A DNA stretch of 63,588 nt from CAUPWF01 sp964367905. GTDB lineage: Bacteria > Bacillota > Clostridia > Lachnospirales > Lachnospiraceae. Positions 45,825 to 54,191 of the stretch are shown here, piece after piece. Under the pieces are notes generated by a model, which was not told where the DNA came from, did no database searches, and saw only the letters and a list, made by a program, of their open reading frames with translations. The position numbers and the translations under genes were made by a program. Location: assembly GCA_964367905.1 (NCBI GenBank), contig CAYIZP010000015.1, positions 1 to 63,588 on the forward strand, in the 5' to 3' direction. Position 1 is the stretch's first letter, and every line of letters begins with the position of its first letter.

Positions 45825-47543
45825 ATGCCAGATAATTCTATTTGTAAAACACGCATACTTTCACAGGAATATAGAGATTTTATCATCGGAAACATTCTCC
45901 CCCCAAGTTTTGAAAATATAAATAAAGACCAACTTTGTATGCAGGAGATTGTCTATGGGTACGACTGTATTTATGTAGAAGAATTTCTCGCAGATCCGTT
46001 AGACTTAGATAAGTATTACTATAACACAATACCCAATTGTTATAGTTTGTTGGATTTGAACGCTATGAATGACGCGGGTATTCTTCCTATACAGAATTTT
46101 CCGACCTTACAATTGCAGGGCGAGGGTATCTTGATGGGATTTATTGATACAGGAATTGATTATCAAAATGATGTATTTAAGACGTTGGACGGGCGCACTA
46201 GAATTGAGGCAATCTGGGATCAAACAATTCAAACAGGTGCACCGCCAGAGGGGTATTTGTATGGAACAGAGTATAGGAGAGAAATAATAGATGAAGCGTT
46301 GAAATCGGAGATTCCAATGGAAATTGTTCCAAGTGTAGATGAGAATGGACATGGAACATTTATAGCGAGTATAGCAGCAGGCAGTCCAGATATAGAGGAG
46401 CAATTTATCGGGGCAGCACCAGAAGCTACCATTGCAATGGTGAAATTAAAAGAAGCTAAGGATTACCTCAGGGAGTTCTATTATGTAAAAGAGGGTGCGC
46501 CATGCTATCAGGAGAATGATATCATGTTGGCAATAAAGTACCTGAAACAACTAGCTGATGAGAAAGGGATCCCCTTAATATTGTGCATTGCATTAGGAAC
46601 CAATCTTGGAAGTCATACTGGAATTGCTCCCCTTTCGGATATTTTGAACCAATATGCGGATGTGAGTCAGATGGCGATTGTATTGGGTACTGGAAATGAA
46701 ACGAATGAAAAGCTTCATTATTTTGGAAGGGCAACCTTAGATGCAAGTAAGGAAGAGCAGGTTGAGGAGATAGAGATCCGTGTAGGAGAGTCTGTAAGAG
46801 GTTTCATTATAGAATTCTGGACAGAGATTCCCAATTTATTTAGTTTGTCGGTTGTATCACCATCAGGAGAGGAAGTTCCACAGTCGCCATTGAAGCGGGA
46901 TAGCGGAGGGGAGTATTATTTTATATTTGAACAGACAAAGCTGTCTATGGACTATCGCTTGCTTGTAGAAAAGTCGAATTCTGAATTAGTATTCTTTCGA
47001 TTTACAAATCCCACACCAGGAATCTGGAAGATTCGAGTGAATCCGATTCAATTGACTGACGGAAACTATCATATGTGGTTGACAGATAAGGCGTTTTTAA
47101 CGGGAGATGTTGAGTTTTTGGAATCGGATGCGCAAGTCACAATCTGTGAGCCTGCCAATGCGAGATTTCCAATTACAGTATCTTACTATAATGGACTACA
47201 ACAGAGCATTGATATACATTCTGGAAGAGGGTATACTCGAAGCGGAGTTATGAAACCAGATTTTGCTGCACCAGGTGTAGATGTAAAAGGGGCACTGCCT
47301 AAGGGTAGATTTGCTAAGAGAACAGGATCAAGCATTGCAACTGCAATTACAGCAGGAGCAAGTGCACTGTTGATGGAGTGGAATGTCTACCAGTTGGGTG
47401 AGAGGAATATTAGCTCTATACAGATAAAAAATCTCCTCATATTAGGTACTACAAGGGATGAAAACTTGAAGTACCCAAATGAGGAGTGGGGATATGGAAT
47501 GCTAGATTTATTCAATACATTCCAGCGGATTCGAGAGTTGTAA
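45825..47543 (+). CDS. S8 subtilisin-like serine protease (clostridial Csp-like)
   Basis: A 572-residue protease. Asp near 107 (GFIDTGIDY), His near 176 (ENGHGTFIA) and Ser near 503 (TGSSIATA) form a complete triad. A long insertion of about 300 residues sits between the His and the Ser. There is no signal peptide, as in the Csp family of anaerobic Firmicutes, where members take part in spore germination. The stop lies 13 bp before the znuB stop on the other strand. It is not part of the metal island by strand, but adjacent to it. Confidence 0.85.
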   Translation: MPDNSICKTRILSQEYRDFIIGNILPPSFENINKDQLCMQEIVYGYDCIYVEEFLADPLDLDKYYYNTIPNCYSLLDLNAMNDAGILPIQNFPTLQLQGEGILMGFIDTGIDYQNDVFKTLDGRTRIEAIWDQTIQTGAPPEGYLYGTEYRREIIDEALKSEIPMEIVPSVDENGHGTFIASIAAGSPDIEEQFIGAAPEATIAMVKLKEAKDYLREFYYVKEGAPCYQENDIMLAIKYLKQLADEKGIPLILCIALGTNLGSHTGIAPLSDILNQYADVSQMAIVLGTGNETNEKLHYFGRATLDASKEEQVEEIEIRVGESVRGFIIEFWTEIPNLFSLSVVSPSGEEVPQSPLKRDSGGEYYFIFEQTKLSMDYRLLVEKSNSELVFFRFTNPTPGIWKIRVNPIQLTDGNYHMWLTDKAFLTGDVEFLESDAQVTICEPANARFPITVSYYNGLQQSIDIHSGRGYTRSGVMKPDFAAPGVDVKGALPKGRFAKRTGSSIATAITAGASALLMEWNVYQLGERNISSIQIKNLLILGTTRDENLKYPNEEWGYGMLDLFNTFQRIREL

Positions 47544-47556
47544 GTTATTCGGATTC

Positions 47557-48402
47557 TTACCTTCGCAATATCTTTGATAAGAGGCAAGCAATACAAAACA
47601 CAATTATATTGGCAACAACAATAGTGCTTCCAACCGGTGTTCCGAATAGAATAGATACTATGATTCCGATGAAAGCACAGAGAACAGAAATAATCACGGA
47701 TGATATAATAACTGTGCGAAAATTATGAAAAATACGCATAGAAGATAAGGCAGGAAAAACCACTAAGGCGCTAATAAGTAGAGAACCTACTAAGTTCATG
47801 GCTACTACAATGACTGCAGCAATGGTTATAGCGATCAACAGGTTATAAGCTTGAACTTTAATACCACTTGCTTTTGCGAAGTTTTCATCAAATGTTACTG
47901 CGAAAATCTTATGATAAAAGACTAAAAAAATACCAATTACGAATATAGATAAAATGAGAGATGTAATAACATCTGTTTCATTGAGAGTGAGTATGGATGT
48001 AGAACCGAACAAGGTAGTACAAACATCTCCGGCTAAATTGCTTGATACGGAGAAAATATTCATAAGCAAGTAACCTGTGGCCAAGGAACCAACAGACATC
48101 ATTGCGATGGCTGCATCTCCATTTATCTTCGCGTTTTGACCGATTTGAAGCAGTAATACCGCGGCTAGAGCCGTCACTGGAAAGACAAGGATGTCTTGAT
48201 TGGTCAAGTCGAGAACAGAGGCGATAGCGATAGCCCCGAACGCAATGTGAGATAGCCCGTCTCCTATGTAAGAGAATCGTTTTAATACTAATGTTGCACC
48301 TAAGAGTGATGAGCAGAGGGCAACTAACACCCCAACAATCAATGCATAGGTGACAAAGGGGTATGTGAGATAATCCATGAGAGTATTCCATGTATCAATC
48401 AT
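47557..48402 (-). CDS. znuB: Zinc/manganese ABC transporter permease
   Basis: A 281-residue ABC-3 permease with eight or nine helices, including LGATLVLKRFSYIGDGLSHIAFG, the family signature, and LLISALVVFPAL. It pairs with the ATPase and lipoprotein encoded upstream. The start at 48402 follows GAGGAGGTG and overlaps the ATPase stop; an earlier in-frame start at 48417 would lie inside that gene. The specificity is inferred from the His-rich binding protein and the adjacent Fur-family regulator. Confidence 0.88.
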   Translation of the reverse strand: MIDTWNTLMDYLTYPFVTYALIVGVLVALCSSLLGATLVLKRFSYIGDGLSHIAFGAIAIASVLDLTNQDILVFPVTALAAVLLLQIGQNAKINGDAAIAMMSVGSLATGYLLMNIFSVSSNLAGDVCTTLFGSTSILTLNETDVITSLILSIFVIGIFLVFYHKIFAVTFDENFAKASGIKVQAYNLLIAITIAAVIVVAMNLVGSLLISALVVFPALSSMRIFHNFRTVIISSVIISVLCAFIGIIVSILFGTPVGSTIVVANIIVFCIACLLSKILRR

Positions 48403-49069
48403 TTGACACCTCCTCATAGGCTGCCTTTGTGTGGCAGTTTACACCACAGTTATTGAGGCATAGAACGTAGTCAGCATCATCGAGAGCTTCTTGTAGATTG
48501 TGCGTAATCATAATGATGGTAGTACCTTCCTTATTTAGTGCTCTTACAATTCGATAGAATTCTTGGGTGGATGCAATGTCTAAACCAGCAGTTGGTTCGT
48601 CTAATAACAAAATTTTATCCGTTGCGCAAAGAGCTCTAGCTAGTAGAACTCTTTGTTGTTGTCCGCCAGATAATTGGCTATAGCTCTTCTTGGATAGGTC
48701 TGTAATGTTCAATTTATCTAGCATTTCCTTTGCTAGATTTTTTTCGGACTTATTAAAATACGGACGAAGACCAATCTTGCTCAAACACCCAGAGAGGACA
48801 ACCTCGTAGACTGAGGCTGGAAAATCTCTCTGAACTTGTGTCTGTTGCGATAGGTATCCAATATTCACTTGATTGGCATTGTTTCCAAGGCTGATATTGC
48901 CAGATATAGGTGGTATGAGCCCTAATATGGTTTTGATTAAGGTGCTTTTTCCGACACCATTCTCCCCTACTATACAGGTGTAGGAACCGCTTGGAATGGT
49001 GAAGTTAATATCCTTGTGTAAGGGGATGTTGTTATACCCAACTGATAGGTTTTGACATATAATTTCCAT
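48395..49069 (-). CDS. znuC: Zinc ABC transporter ATP-binding protein
   Basis: A 224-residue ATPase with VGENGVGKST (Walker A, near 33-42), the Q-loop LSQQTQ, signature LSGGQQQR and Walker B ILLLDEPTAGLD. The start at 49069 is used because family members begin at this MEIICQNLS; an upstream GTG at 49096 with AGGAG is an alternative. It is overlapped by the permease by 8 bp and is 34 bp after znuA. Energises Zn uptake. Confidence 0.9.
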   Translation of the reverse strand: MEIICQNLSVGYNNIPLHKDINFTIPSGSYTCIVGENGVGKSTLIKTILGLIPPISGNISLGNNANQVNIGYLSQQTQVQRDFPASVYEVVLSGCLSKIGLRPYFNKSEKNLAKEMLDKLNITDLSKKSYSQLSGGQQQRVLLARALCATDKILLLDEPTAGLDIASTQEFYRIVRALNKEGTTIIMITHNLQEALDDADYVLCLNNCGVNCHTKAAYEEVSND

Positions 49070-49103
49070 AAGATAAGTATCCCTTTCTGAAAACACTATT
49101 CTC

Positions 49104-50180
49104 CTATTGTGATAATGCTTGTCTTAAAATCTCAAGATTATTTTCCATAATGCTATAATAGGTAGTTCCAGTTTCCATTTGCTCTGGAGTCACAGATTGC
49201 ATTGAGTCCAAGGTCAGAATTTCAGCGTCTTTATCGGAACTACTATTGACAATTGTTTCTGCGAGCTCTACTAATCCATTGTCAATAATTAAGAGGTTGT
49301 TTATATCCAATTCGTCCACTTTTTCGGTAAGAAATGCGATGGTTTCAAAGGAAGCTTCCGTTTCGGCAGAACAACCTTGGAATGCTGCATAGTAACTGAT
49401 GTCATAGTCTTGCATCATGTAAAGGAACGGGAATCGGTCTGCAAACAGGAGGGTGTCTCTTTCGGACTCTGTAAGTGTAGATTCGTAAGCAACATCTAAA
49501 TCCTCAAGAGATTGGATATAAGCTTGGCTGTTGCCCTCGTATACCTTAGCATTGTCCGGGTCTAATGCAGAAATTTCATCTTCAATGAATTCACAGAGTG
49601 CTATTGCATTATGAAGTGATAGCCAAACATGTTCATCATCATGAGCAGCATGCTCTTCCTCATGGGTGTGCTCTTCCTCATGGTCATGTTCTTCTTCATG
49701 GTCATGATCTTCGCCGTGAGCATGTTCACTTGCTTGCATTCCTTCTACCGCAACCTCTGGGACTACATGATTACCGAGGCTCTCCATAGCATTGACTACT
49801 TTCAAGTTTTCATTTAGAGGTTGTGCCACTACATCGGCGACCCAATCTTGAGATTGTCCACCGTTGTAGATGAATAAATCTGCAGATGAAATGATGGAGG
49901 TGTCTTCTACACTAGGTTCATAGCTATGAAGGTCTACTCCTGTATCCATTAGTAACGTAACATCAAAATTTGATTTTTCATCGCCTAGGATTTGGTTTAC
50001 CCAATCGTATTCGTGGAAAGAAGTGGCTACAATACTGAGCTTCTCTTCTGAAGTTCCTTCGGTTTCAGAAGCAACCTCTGTACTAGTCTCTTCTGTAGTT
50101 TCTGGTGTGACAGCAGGTGTACAACCTGACAATACTAAGATTTCCGCTATCACACATGCACTAAAAATATTCTTTTTCAT
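49104..50180 (-). CDS. znuA: Zinc-binding lipoprotein (ZnuA/AdcA-like)
   Basis: A 358-residue cluster A-I metal-binding protein with signal peptide and lipobox LSGC (Cys20). A His/Glu/Asp loop rich in HDHEEE repeats (about 150-187) is typical of zinc-specific members. Metal ligands of the fold are indicated by DLHSYEPS, HVWLSLHNA and the C-terminal LIIDNGLVE. A 30-residue linker rich in Thr and Glu follows the lipid anchor. First structural gene of znuABC, 15 bp after the regulator gene. Confidence 0.92.
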   Translation of the reverse strand: MKKNIFSACVIAEILVLSGCTPAVTPETTEETSTEVASETEGTSEEKLSIVATSFHEYDWVNQILGDEKSNFDVTLLMDTGVDLHSYEPSVEDTSIISSADLFIYNGGQSQDWVADVVAQPLNENLKVVNAMESLGNHVVPEVAVEGMQASEHAHGEDHDHEEEHDHEEEHTHEEEHAAHDDEHVWLSLHNAIALCEFIEDEISALDPDNAKVYEGNSQAYIQSLEDLDVAYESTLTESERDTLLFADRFPFLYMMQDYDISYYAAFQGCSAETEASFETIAFLTEKVDELDINNLLIIDNGLVELAETIVNSSSDKDAEILTLDSMQSVTPEQMETGTTYYSIMENNLEILRQALSQ

Positions 50181-50195
50181 AATAAAAAATCCTCC

Positions 50196-50609
50196 TTAAT
50201 CATATGACTCTATTTTGGTTTGTTGACAATTCATGCATTTTCCATATAAGAAAGCAGAGGAATCGTTTATTGCAAAAGAATAATCTTCTTTTGCGAGTTC
50301 AATAAGCATATGTGACACATGCTTATTTACATGAAATGTTTCATCACAGATTTGACATTTGAGATGAATGATGCCTGAGCAGCTATGTGGGTCGATATAT
50401 TGATATAGTGTGCAAGAACGTTTTGGATCGCTAGTCTTGCATAATATCCCTTCCTCTTCTAGGGACGACAAGACCCTATAGATGGAGCTAATACTGATAC
50501 CATACGCGTGAAGGTCTGTTTGAATGTCCTGTGCAGATATACTGCGATGAGTATTGAGACGAAAGTAATCAAGGATTCTTCTTCGATTCTCAGTTTGATA
50601 TTTGCTCAT
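50196..50609 (-). CDS. Fur-family metalloregulator, probably Zur
   Basis: A 137-residue Fur-superfamily repressor. An N-terminal winged helix (SSIYRVLSSLEEEGIL near residues 38-54) precedes a metal-binding domain with HLKCQICDETFHV and GKCMNCQQ, the two CxxC pairs of the structural zinc site. Its position at the head of znuABC indicates Zur rather than Fur or PerR, although the box in its own leader looks more like a Fur site. Start at 50609 follows AAGGAG. Divergent from the COG0523 operon. Confidence 0.85.
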   Translation of the reverse strand: MSKYQTENRRRILDYFRLNTHRSISAQDIQTDLHAYGISISSIYRVLSSLEEEGILCKTSDPKRSCTLYQYIDPHSCSGIIHLKCQICDETFHVNKHVSHMLIELAKEDYSFAINDSSAFLYGKCMNCQQTKIESYD

Positions 50610-50631
50610 TCATATCTCCTTTGTATAAATT

Positions 50632-50646
50632 TGATAATGATTTTCA
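50632..50646 (-). promoter_or_regulatory. 7-1-7 Fur-superfamily box
   Basis: TGATAAT-G-ATTTTCA matches the B. subtilis-type TGATAATNATTATCA box except for one base. It lies 22 bp before the zur start in the probable leader, so autoregulation of zur-znuACB is likely. Confidence 0.6.
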
Positions 50647-50738
50647 GTTTGTTACAAATAATAGGATGGACTAATTATACAAGCTTATTCATTAAAATAC
50701 ATGTAGTTTATAAGATATAATAAAAAAAGTCAATACAA

Positions 50739-50754
50739 GTTAGTTGGAACTAAC
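50739..50754. promoter_or_regulatory. GTTAG-N6-CTAAC palindrome, site A
   Basis: GTTAGTTGGAACTAAC, a perfect 7-2-7 palindrome between zur and the COG0523 operon. It lies just upstream of a possible minus-strand promoter (TTGACT 50733-50728, spacer 17, TAAACT), and about 55 bp upstream of the plus promoter. Confidence 0.65.
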
Positions 50755-50807
50755 ACGGGAAAACTTATCATATTTCAAATAAAAATGCAAGTGCAATATT
50801 TAATTTA

Positions 50808-50860
50808 TTGACAAGAAGAATGGATTCAAGTAAAATAAACTGGAGTTAGCGAAAACTAAC
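50808..50860 (+). promoter_or_regulatory. Promoter of COG0523 operon with palindrome, site B
   Basis: TTGACA (50808-50813), a 17-bp spacer and TAAAAT (50831-50836). The palindrome GTTAGCGAAAACTAAC (50845-50860) starts 8 bases after the -10, covering the expected transcript start, a position for a repressor. Confidence 0.7.
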
Positions 50861-50885
50861 AATAGTGATAGAAAAGAGGAAGAAT

Positions 50886-51925
50886 ATGATTAAAATTGAT
50901 ATTATATCTGGATTTCTGGGGGCGGGAAAGACAACGCTTATCAAGAAATTATTAAAAGAAGCGTGGCAGGAGAAAAAGTAGTTTTAATTGAAAATGAATT
51001 TGGTGAAATTGGAGTAGATGGAGATTTCTTAGAGGAAGCAGGGATTGAGATTCGGGAGATGAATTCTGGATGCATCTGCTGTTCTCTAGTAGGAGATTTT
51101 AGTGAATCTTTAAAAGAAGTAATAGATAAGTATAGCCCAGAGAGGATTATTATAGAACCATCAGGTGTAGGGAAACTATCAGATGTAATAAAAGCAGTAG
51201 AAGAGTTGGACATGGAGAATGAAATCTGTATTAATAGCACAACAGCCGTTGTTAATGTAAAAAAATGCAAAATATATATGAAAAATTTTGGAGAGTTCTT
51301 TATCAATCAAGTATCCAATGCCAATTGTATTGTCTTAAGTAGGACGTCAGATATGAGTGAAGAAAAGTTGAATCAAGTGACAGAAATGCTGAGAGTGCAT
51401 AGTGACAAAGTAGTTGTTACTACTCCATGGGAGGAACTGACAGGTAAGATAATACTAGAGACTATGGAAGAAAAATCAAGTATGGAAGAAAAATTAATGA
51501 ATCATGTGGAGCATCATCATGGAGAAACATGCTGTTGTGGAGGGCATGGACACCACGAAGGTCACTATCATCATAATGACAGTGATTGCTGCGGTGGAGC
51601 ACATTCTCACGAAGACCATCATCACCATCATCATGCAGATGAAGTATTTGATAGTTGGGGAATTGAGACTGTACATTCATATAGAAGAAGCACTATAGAA
51701 GGTGCGTTGAATCAATTAGGTGACAGTGGAGAATTCGGAATGATTTTAAGAGCAAAGGGAATGCTAGCGTGCGAAGATGGAGGCTGGACACACTTTGATT
51801 ATGTTCCGGGGGAAGTAGACGTAAGAACTGGTGGAGCTTGTGCAACAGGCAAGATATGCGTGATTGGTTCAGAATTAGATAAAGAGAAGATAGCAAGTTT
51901 GTTTATAGAAAGTGAGAAGAACTAA
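50886..51925 (+). pseudogene. COG0523 (CobW/YeiR-type) metallochaperone GTPase, frameshifted
   Basis: A GTPase gene split by a single-base frameshift. The first frame (50886-50981) gives MIKIDIISGFLGAGKTTLIKK with Walker A, then stops. The second (from 50963) continues with AGEKVVLIENEFGEIGVDG and the CxCC motif GCICCSLVGDF, to 51925. One missing G near 50963 (GCGTGG instead of GCGGTGG) would restore one 346-codon frame (inference). The middle carries an extreme His/Cys metal-binding tract (about 51505-51640) with clusters of His between CCCGG and DCCGG. Family members hand Zn or other metals to target proteins and are often zinc-repressed. Whether it is truly broken or a sequencing or phase-variation event cannot be seen. 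Confidence 0.8.
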
Positions 51926-51929
51926 ATTG

Positions 51930-52865
51930 ATGAGACGATTAGAAACATTTATGGTGAATGGCTTTTTAGAGAGTGGTAAAACAGAGTTCATCAAATTCAC
52001 GATTGAGCAACCATATTTTAAGCTGGCTGGAAAGGCATTAATTATTGCATGTGAAGAAGGCGAAGTTGAGTATGAAGAAAGTTTCTTGAAGGAGTTTGAT
52101 GTTGCACTAGAAGTAGTGGACAATGAGGAGGATTTTCATGTTGAGAATCTAATTGCGTTGGAAGCCAAACATAGACCGAAACGAATCATAGTTGAATATA
52201 ATGGAATGTGGAATTATAAAGACATAGAATTGCCTAGCATGTGGCAATTGGAACAACAGATTACTATGATTGATGCAACTACATTCAAATCATATTTTGA
52301 GAATATGAAATCCATGATATTAGATATGGCACGCAATTCAGAAATGGTGATTTTTAATCGGTGTGATAAGGTGGAGGATTTATCCAGCTTTAAGAGAAAT
52401 ATTAAGATGGTTAATCAGCAAGGTGAGATTATCTTTGAAGGTGCAAATGGTGAAATACCGACTACCCTAGAGGAAGAATTACCATATGATATTGGAAAAC
52501 CGACGATTAAGTTAGATAATGACGCTTATCCCGTATGGTTCTTTGATATGTTGGAAAATACAAATCGTTACATAGGGAAGAAAATTGAATTTGAGGCAGA
52601 AGTCTTAATTGATGGTGAGATGCCTACTGGATATTTTATTCCAGGAAGGGTAGCGATGACCTGTTGCGAAGATGATTTGGAGTTCTTAGGGTTCTTCTGT
52701 TCTTATGAAAAAACAGAGCTTCTAGTAGATAAGTCTTGGGTGAAGGTGAAAGCAGTGATTGGCAAGGAATATTTTGATGAGTATAATGGGGAGGGGCCAG
52801 TCTTGTATGGTACTTCTATTATGCGGATCAATGAACCCAAAAACAGAGTGTTGAGTTTTAAATGA
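51930..52865 (+). CDS. COG0523-like GTPase fused to a TIGR03943/DUF1980-like domain
   Basis: A 311-residue protein in two parts. Residues 1-200 resemble a G3E GTPase: FMVNGFLESGKTEFI is a Walker A of the variant GxxxSGKT, followed by a beta-alpha pattern and FNRCDKVEDLSSF, close to the NKxD-type base specificity motif but with Arg. The C-terminal 115 residues (from PVWFFDMLENTNRYIGKKIE) match the TIGR03943/DUF1980 pattern: GYFIPGRVAMTCCEDDLEFL and SWVKVKAVIG. DUF1980 proteins accompany DUF318 permeases and are zinc-linked in Bacillus-type genomes; a fusion to a GTPase is unusual. It lies 4 bp after the first GTPase and ends before a strong terminator. The start at 51930 is chosen from the GTPase pattern; an earlier GTG at 51912 is possible. 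Confidence 0.72.
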   Translation: MRRLETFMVNGFLESGKTEFIKFTIEQPYFKLAGKALIIACEEGEVEYEESFLKEFDVALEVVDNEEDFHVENLIALEAKHRPKRIIVEYNGMWNYKDIELPSMWQLEQQITMIDATTFKSYFENMKSMILDMARNSEMVIFNRCDKVEDLSSFKRNIKMVNQQGEIIFEGANGEIPTTLEEELPYDIGKPTIKLDNDAYPVWFFDMLENTNRYIGKKIEFEAEVLIDGEMPTGYFIPGRVAMTCCEDDLEFLGFFCSYEKTELLVDKSWVKVKAVIGKEYFDEYNGEGPVLYGTSIMRINEPKNRVLSFK

Positions 52866-52866
52866 T

Positions 52867-52912
52867 AAAAAGGTCATATGTTGTATGCTAGCATACAACA
52901 TATGACCTTTTT
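52867..52912. terminator. Large palindromic terminator
   Basis: A 46-bp near-perfect palindrome (AAAAAGGTCATATGTTG on one arm, its complement on the other, centre CTAG) followed by T residues. It serves the GTPase operon and the opposite-strand ABC relic. Confidence 0.85.
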
Positions 52913-52926
52913 GTTTTGGTATCGTG

Positions 52927-53154
52927 CTATAGATTTATAATAGTATCGGCTTTCATTAATTCGGTCTCTTTTTGATCATGAGTAATATAGAGAACAGTTT
53001 TTCCACAAGTGTGTTTTCTTAGGTAATCAATGGTTAAAAGTTTAGTTTCTAAATCCAAACCTTTAAAGGGTTCATCGAGAAACAAAATATCATAATCTGC
53101 AGACAAAGCTCTTAAGATGGACACACGCTGCTTCATTCCACCTGAAAACTCCCG
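52927..53154 (-). pseudogene. ABC transporter ATPase, C-terminal remnant
   Basis: The fragment starts at REFSGGMKQRVSILRALS (ABC signature) and continues with DILFLDEPFKGLDLE (Walker B) and LYITHDQKE (switch His). The whole N-terminal half with Walker A is absent: upstream in the same frame the sequence runs into the 5-prime end of the divergent binding-protein-like gene. This looks like a deletion junction near 53155-53175. The type is that of the taurine/thiamine/nitrate importer ATPases. Not functional as it stands. Confidence 0.75.
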
Positions 53155-53173
53155 AATTAGTTTGGTATCTAGC

Positions 53174-54115
53174 GTGAAAAAAGTTGTTTTGTATTGGAAT
53201 CATATCTGTGTGTTGTTGAATGAGGAGAAAAAATTCTTGAATAAGATAAAAGATGAATTGTTGAAATGTGATATAGACCTAGAAATACATTATTTTGGTC
53301 TAGGATCAAAAGAGCATATGGCAGAGTATCTAGCGAAAGCGGATGCAGTATTACCAGATATAATGATTTCGGCTGATTTGGAAGTGTATGAAGATAAGTA
53401 TATTTTTTCGAAACTTGGAGAATTATATGAATGTGAAGAATGGATTAAACTAAAAGAGACAGATATTGTTCAGTCGCTAAGAAGAAAGAAAACGCTATTA
53501 CCATTTCTCGCAATACCACTAGTGTGTTATACAAATGATAAAAAATATGCAAACGAAAAATCACTACCTGACTTAGTGCGTTCCGAAGGGTTTGCTTTTG
53601 GTGGAATTAATAATTCGGCGGGGAAAACAATTGCAAAGCTATCCTTGCAAGAATATGGTTATGATTTTACAGAGAGTCTATTAGAAAAATCAAGAATTTA
53701 TGATATGCCAATAGGTTCATTTCAGGGTGTAAGACTAAATCAGAGCAAGACAGCGTTAGTTCCGACTCTATATGCTATGCGTGCGGATGGGGTTAAGACA
53801 TTTCAGACTAGATTAAAGGAAGGAACAGTGTTGTTACCGACATATCTAGCGGCGCGCACATCTATAGATGAGGATACAGCCCAGTTAGTAGCGCGTCGAA
53901 TCTTATGTGAAGAGTTGAGTTGTATTTATGCTAAAAACGCGAATATGGTAATATGTTTAGATTATGATAGCCCAGAGAGGACAGAAGATACGATAGAGGA
54001 ATATTGTGTTGTAAAACAGGAATTTTTAGATGAACTAGAAGAAAAGAGCTTTTATGATTTGTATACATTAAAAATACCTACCGCAAGGTATCTATACAAT
54101 CAAGTTTGTAATTGA
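53174..54115 (+). CDS. ABC-type substrate-binding-protein-like protein without signal peptide
   Basis: About 313 residues, starting at a GTG (VKKVVLYWNHICVLLNEE) with no convincing ribosome site or promoter, since the upstream bases belong to the ABC ATPase remnant. The body has a two-lobe periplasmic-binding-like pattern (FGLGSKEHMAEYLAKADAVL, PFLAIPLVCYTNDKKY, MPIGSFQGVRLNQSK) but no signal peptide or lipobox. It may be a relic of an ABC import system whose permease has been lost, or a cytoplasmic metabolite-binding protein. The stop codon overlaps the promoter of ahpC. Annotation by fold pattern only. Confidence 0.55.
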   Translation: MKKVVLYWNHICVLLNEEKKFLNKIKDELLKCDIDLEIHYFGLGSKEHMAEYLAKADAVLPDIMISADLEVYEDKYIFSKLGELYECEEWIKLKETDIVQSLRRKKTLLPFLAIPLVCYTNDKKYANEKSLPDLVRSEGFAFGGINNSAGKTIAKLSLQEYGYDFTESLLEKSRIYDMPIGSFQGVRLNQSKTALVPTLYAMRADGVKTFQTRLKEGTVLLPTYLAARTSIDEDTAQLVARRILCEELSCIYAKNANMVICLDYDSPERTEDTIEEYCVVKQEFLDELEEKSFYDLYTLKIPTARYLYNQVCN

Positions 54116-54164
54116 CAAAAGACATTCAATGTGATAAGTTGAAAGCAAGTTAGAGAAAACTAAC
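54112..54164 (+). promoter_or_regulatory. Promoter of ahpC-ahpF with palindrome, site C
   Basis: TTGACA (54112-54117), 17-bp spacer, TAAGTT (54135-54140). GTTAGAGAAAACTAAC (54149-54164) starts 8 bases after the -10, the same geometry as site B. Confidence 0.65.
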
Positions 54165-54191
54165 TATTAAAATGAAAAGGAGTGTAGAGAT

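Noticed and set aside
49598..49817. His/Met-rich plus-strand frames opposite znuA
   Set aside because: They are shadows of the His/Glu-rich loop of znuA; no ribosome site or promoter.
50955..50985. Programmed frameshift in the first GTPase
   Set aside because: There is no slippery heptamer at the join and no downstream pseudoknot is obvious; a simple one-base change explains it.
51462..51698. His- or Met-rich frames around the GTPase metal tract
   Set aside because: Artefacts of the CAT/GAC repeats that encode the His-rich region of the GTPase.
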